Below, piece by piece: positions 60,663 through 64,000 of a DNA stretch of 64,000 nucleotides. Position 1 is the first letter of the stretch. Each line of letters starts with the position of its first letter. A program made the position numbers and the translations under genes. A model generated the notes under the pieces. The model did not search any database and had not been told where the DNA came from. It worked only from the letters and a program-made list of their open reading frames with translations. Origin of the DNA: Bacillota bacterium (GTDB taxonomy: Bacteria; Bacillota; UBA4882; UBA8346); assembly GCA_023426245.1 (NCBI GenBank), contig JAFABB010000040.1, positions 296,709 through 360,708 on the forward strand, in the 5' to 3' direction.

Positions 60663-61051
60663 TATTTTACGTCTTCTTCTTCATCCACTTTCTCTTTTTT
60701 GGCCACACTGGTTGGAGGTACTGATGATAAAGGATTTGACGGGGCTTTGGTATCTTGGCCGGATAGCATGGTAAGTATGGAAGGCAAAATTTCCCTCAGA
60801 CCACTATTTTCAATTTTGGGTGCCAGCTGCTTTAGAATACTTAATGGATCATTCGAATTGGAACTTGCGGGTTTATTATTTCCAAAGTTGATAAAAAACG
60901 AGATCAGTTGTTTCCCGGGTTCAGAGAGTAACGGCAAAATAATTGAAAGATAGGTTATATCACTTGCCGCAAGAAACGGATTGTTTTTTGTTTCTGAAAG
61001 TTCGCCGGGTTGTGAAGGAAAGATTGGATCCTCCCGATGATGATGTCCCAT
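60662..61051 (-). CDS. Hypothetical protein
   Basis: A 129-residue product with AGGAGG before ATG 61051. The middle holds two predicted amphipathic helices (ITYLSIILPLLSEPGKQLISFFI; and DPLSILKQLAPKI, LREILPSILTML), the ends are polar and low-complexity, and the tail is acidic (KVDEEEDV). I do not recognise the family. The neighbourhood of spoVT and the length recall small spore-former-specific proteins, but this is a guess. Confidence 0.65.
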   Translation of the reverse strand: MGHHHREDPIFPSQPGELSETKNNPFLAASDITYLSIILPLLSEPGKQLISFFINFGNNKPASSNSNDPLSILKQLAPKIENSGLREILPSILTMLSGQDTKAPSNPLSSVPPTSVAKKEKVDEEEDVK

Positions 61052-61342
61052 TTTAGCCTCCTTATTTGACTTACTCTAATTCTGTAGAGCTTCAATGCAG
61101 GTTAAAGACTGAATTTATATTAATGTATGTGTCTTATTCCCTATTGGGAACCGCTGAATAATCAAAATTAAGGATTAGACAAGGAGAAATAATGAAAATG
61201 GAGAAATAATCTAGGATCTAAGCCGGAAAATCATACAGGTACGGTTCTACTACTTTCAAAAAATGGCTTTCAATTGCAAATTCGTGCTCTAGCGAGGTTA
61301 TTATCCCTTGACTTTGGTTAGCCAACGAATAATGGAGATAAA

Positions 61343-62056
61343 ATGACGGAATTAAAGGCAGCAAGCTCGAAAAGCCCTATTCGGAGTGGTGAAGACGGTT
61401 TATTGCAGTTAAAACGTTCTTATCAGTTGAAACAAGTGGAGTTGAAAATAAATAGCCAGCAAATTTCCCTGACTAAAGTCTCCAATATTGACGACTTACT
61501 GGAACGCGCAGTCAGTGCCGACGAAATCCCATTTTGGGCCGAATTGTGGCCTGCCTCTATCGGATTGGCCCAGTATATATTCGATCATGAGAAAGAATTA
61601 AGAGGGAAAGATTTATTAGAGCTGGGATCGGGTGTGGGTTTATCGGGTATTGCAGCTAAAATGGCAGGAGGTCAGGTGGTTCAATCAGACTTTTCAATAG
61701 AGGCTTTAAAGTTCACTGAGGTCAATTGTTTAAAAAACCATGTTTCTGCTGACAAGCTTTTATTAGCGGATTGGCGGAACTTCCCTCTGGAAATCACCGG
61801 ATTTGAATGGATTATTGGCGCGGATATTCTCTATGAAAAAACTTTACACCAAAATCTGATGGATATCTTTACCCAAACGCTAAAACCGGATGGAACAGTA
61901 TTACTGGCAGATCCGGGCCGAAATTATGCTAAAGATTTCATGGTTCAAATGGCTTCGTCCGGATGGCAGGTCCGGCATTCCACATATCCCGTAGAATATG
62001 AAGAACATGTTTATTCAGTTGATATTTACCAACTGCAAAGGGGTGGAACTGGTTAG
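61343..62056 (+). CDS. Class I SAM-dependent methyltransferase, Methyltransf_16-like
   Basis: A 237-residue soluble enzyme. EIPFWAELWPASIGLAQY precedes the SAM-binding DLLELGSGVGLSGI, QSDFS, LLADWRNF and GADILYE, the order typical of METTL21/FAM86-type protein-lysine methyltransferases. The D-x-x-Y post-motif (DILY) is kept. Bacterial substrates are mostly unknown. ATG 61343 has a weak GGAG site. A terminator follows at 62113. Confidence 0.88.
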   Translation: MTELKAASSKSPIRSGEDGLLQLKRSYQLKQVELKINSQQISLTKVSNIDDLLERAVSADEIPFWAELWPASIGLAQYIFDHEKELRGKDLLELGSGVGLSGIAAKMAGGQVVQSDFSIEALKFTEVNCLKNHVSADKLLLADWRNFPLEITGFEWIIGADILYEKTLHQNLMDIFTQTLKPDGTVLLADPGRNYAKDFMVQMASSGWQVRHSTYPVEYEEHVYSVDIYQLQRGGTG

Positions 62057-62112
62057 TTCCGATCACGTTATATCTTATATCGATGATACCATCAATTCAG
62101 TAAATATTTATC

Positions 62113-62162
62113 AGGGTCATCTTTGGCAATCGAAAGGCGATGCTTTCTATGACCCTTTTTTT
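62113..62162 (+). terminator. Terminator before the HtrA-like gene
   Basis: AGGGTCAT (62113-62120) pairs with ATGACCCT (62149-62156), with T run to 62162. The loop is long but has secondary structure of its own. Confidence 0.65.
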
Positions 62163-62202
62163 CAATACCATTTAAGATAGATTTCAGCGGAGGAAGGTAA
62201 AA

Positions 62203-63381
62203 GTGAATTTATTTAGTGCTGATTCCAGTGATGACCAAAAGGGAACTCCTCTTTATTTAGTTGGAATTATTTCAGGGATTATCGGGGCTCTCTTGATTAT
62301 TGTGGCCATCAAGTTTACTGGTTTAGGCTCTGCATTGGTAAATCCGCCCCTGAGTCCTACACCGCAGCCAATACCCCACCAGGGGCAGCCTTTAGCGATA
62401 AATAATTACGAAAAAGCGACGATTCATGTTGTTCAGCAAACCAGGCCTTCGGTGGTCATGATCACCACCAGTACACTGGTGGCAGATTTTGATTTTTTTA
62501 CCGGCCCTGAAGTTAAAAAGGTTCAGGGATTGGGCTCTGGGGTTGTTTATCGTGCGGATGGCTATATTTTGACCAATGATCATGTGTTGGTTAATAATTC
62601 CCGAATGGCCAGCCGGATTATGGTCGTTTTGGCAAACGGGAAGTCGTATCGGGCCAAAGTTATCGGTGTGGACTCGCAAACCGATTTGGCAGTTCTAAAG
62701 ATTAATGCCACGAATTTAACCGTTCCGGAGTGGGGAGATTCGAATCAACTCCAAGTTGGTCAGATGGCAATCGCAATTGGTAATCCGCTGGCTGAAAATT
62801 TGAACAATACGGTCACTGTGGGCGTCATTAGTGCTGTCGGCCGGAATGTTATGATAAGCGGAGACCGTCATCTCCGGAATATGATACAGACAGATGCATC
62901 CATCAATCCGGGGAACTCCGGCGGACCGTTGCTTGATAGCAACGGGAAAATTATCGGTATCAATAACGCAATAGCAATTGGATCTCAAGGGATCGGTTTT
63001 GCGATTCCCAGTAATACTGTTCAATATGTGGCCGACCAGTTGATTGGCAAAGGCTATGTGGCAAGGCCCGGATTGGGCATTTCATATATTCATTTTACAC
63101 CAGAGAATGTGGAAGATTTGGAGAGCTATATCCGGCGCGACCTCTCGGTAGATTACGGTTTATTGATTGCTACAGTGATCAAAGGCAGTCCTGCTGAAAA
63201 AGGCGATTTACTGCCCGGAGATATTGTGGTGAAAGTCAACAATGCGTGGGTCAAAGATGAAGACTTAATTCGAAGTATGATTGGTAAATATCCGGTAGGG
63301 ACCAAGTTACGAATCGATTATTACCGCGGTTCGCAGTTAAAGCATACTACGGTTGAAATCGGCGAGATCAAAGGAAAATAA
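62203..63381 (+). CDS. HtrA/DegP-family membrane serine protease
   Basis: A 392-residue envelope protease. One membrane anchor (about 20-45), a Pro-rich linker, the trypsin-like domain with His in TNDHV (about 126), Asp in QTDLAVLK (about 160) and Ser in GNSGGPL (about 239), and a PDZ domain (about 275-385; GSPAEKGDLLPGDIVVKVN). It degrades or refolds damaged exported proteins. Start GTG 62203 after GGAAGG. The rlmH gene begins right after its stop, a neighbour pair also known in Bacillus. Confidence 0.93.
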   Translation: MNLFSADSSDDQKGTPLYLVGIISGIIGALLIIVAIKFTGLGSALVNPPLSPTPQPIPHQGQPLAINNYEKATIHVVQQTRPSVVMITTSTLVADFDFFTGPEVKKVQGLGSGVVYRADGYILTNDHVLVNNSRMASRIMVVLANGKSYRAKVIGVDSQTDLAVLKINATNLTVPEWGDSNQLQVGQMAIAIGNPLAENLNNTVTVGVISAVGRNVMISGDRHLRNMIQTDASINPGNSGGPLLDSNGKIIGINNAIAIGSQGIGFAIPSNTVQYVADQLIGKGYVARPGLGISYIHFTPENVEDLESYIRRDLSVDYGLLIATVIKGSPAEKGDLLPGDIVVKVNNAWVKDEDLIRSMIGKYPVGTKLRIDYYRGSQLKHTTVEIGEIKGK

Positions 63382-63873
63382 ATGACCCGAATTCGGATTA
63401 TCGCGGTAGGGAAGTTAAAGGAAAAATATTGGCAAGAGGCCCAGGCCGAATATATCAAACGGCTAAGACCCTATATTCATCTGGAATTTGTGGAAATTGG
63501 CGACTTGCCTTGCCCTGACGGAGTAAGTGCGCGCGCGAGAGAGACCCAAGAGCAACAAGTCAGGGAACGAGAGGGGTTAGCGATCCAAAGTTTGCTTCAC
63601 TCTAAAGAGTATTTGGTAACACTGGATCGTCAAGGCAAGGAGTTATCGTCTTTAGAGTTTGCTTCCTTTATTCATGAACGTGCCCTTTCCAGCGAGCCGC
63701 TGACCTTTGTGATTGGAGGTTCGCTGGGATTACCCGATGAATTCATTAAAAAAGCCAATCTCAATTGGAGCTTTGGGAAACTGACTTTTCCCCATCAGTT
63801 GTTCCGGGTAATGTTGCTGGAGCAGATTTATCGGGGGTGTAAGATCAATAGAGGAGAACCGTATCACAAGTAA
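63382..63873 (+). CDS. rlmH: 23S rRNA (pseudouridine-1915 N3) methyltransferase RlmH
   Basis: RlmH methylates pseudouridine 1915 of 23S rRNA in the assembled ribosome. The 163-residue SPOUT enzyme has the start IRIIAVGKLKEKYW, FVIGGSLGLP in the SAM-binding knot, the SFGKLTFPHQL segment and the RGEPYHK end, all diagnostic. It starts directly after the htrA stop. The remaining 127 bp of the window hold no gene. Confidence 0.96.
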   Translation: MTRIRIIAVGKLKEKYWQEAQAEYIKRLRPYIHLEFVEIGDLPCPDGVSARARETQEQQVREREGLAIQSLLHSKEYLVTLDRQGKELSSLEFASFIHERALSSEPLTFVIGGSLGLPDEFIKKANLNWSFGKLTFPHQLFRVMLLEQIYRGCKINRGEPYHK

Positions 63874-64000
63874 CGGCGAAATTTTGATTATTTTTTTTGG
63901 TGGAAAGGCTAGTGAATAAGGCAAAATAGAATTATTTAGTTCGTTAAACATTCCCGTATTCCCTCTGGATTCAGGATCGTAAAGGAATTCATTTGGAATT

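Noticed and set aside
61191..61212. Five-codon frame with strong AGGAG, possible leader peptide
   Set aside because: The sequence GGAGAAATAA is simply duplicated here and no attenuator hairpin follows.
61998..62180. 60-codon frame overlapping the methyltransferase end
   Set aside because: It begins inside another gene in a different frame and runs into the terminator hairpin.

Overview
The window comes from a spore-forming member of the Bacillota with mid-range GC. It carries spoIIP, a broken spo0E-like gene, spoVG and spoVT, the last two with SigH-like and SigG-like promoter sequences. From 47 to 60 kb it follows the order known from Bacillus (ispE, regulator, spoVG, glmU, L25/ctc, pth, mfd, spoVT). 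A secreted protein with a signal peptide, a beta-rich sequence and a C-terminal phenylalanine (41.9 kb) suggests an outer membrane, so a diderm lineage such as Limnochordia/Hydrogenispora-like bacteria is a reasonable but unproven guess.

Layout. 0-3.4 kb: RNA-repair group with the end of a TROVE/Ro60-like gene, a large helical-repeat-like protein and the RNA ligase RtcB. 3.6-10.2 kb: spoIIP, a decayed spo0E-like gene, an XRE regulator carrying 21-nt repeats, an MFS exporter, a two-component system and a gene made almost entirely of 7-codon repeats. 10.3-15.4 kb: flavodoxin-like protein, two SDRs, O-methyltransferase, Crp-type and AraC-type regulators. 15.7-25.5 kb: metal homeostasis. A yybP-ykoY manganese riboswitch precedes a GDT1-type transporter; a zinc-ribbon/kinase pair follows; then MarR, Fur, an orphan CDF C-terminal domain and a DtxR/MntR-like regulator run as a likely operon; then CbiM plus a PDGLE protein, a CadA/ZntA-type P-ATPase and its ArsR/CadC regulator. 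26.5-33.7 kb: a self-sufficient PTS operon (EI, HPr, BglG-type regulator, EIIA, EIIB, EIIC, SIS isomerase). 34-43.9 kb: accessory genes (membrane protein, TetR with a nitronate monooxygenase, zinc ribbon, AraC with an MFS pump and isochorismatase-like hydrolase, the outer-membrane-like protein, inositol-phosphatase family). 44-64 kb: core genes including aroA, SRP RNA, ispE, tRNA-Gln, glmU, pth, mfd, spoVT, htrA and rlmH.

The intergenic regions are unusually rich in short dispersed repeats. At least four families recur: 21-nt repeats that read as heptapeptides (three loci, two of them related in sequence), inverted-repeat elements of 60-120 bp ending in GGGGCTGTC-like sequence (four copies), a double-hairpin element (two copies), and a CCGTGAT...AAATGAT motif followed by a hairpin (three copies). 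These repeats, and the in-frame presence of one family inside an XRE regulator gene, are the least explained signals here. All functions are read from sequence alone; no database search was run.
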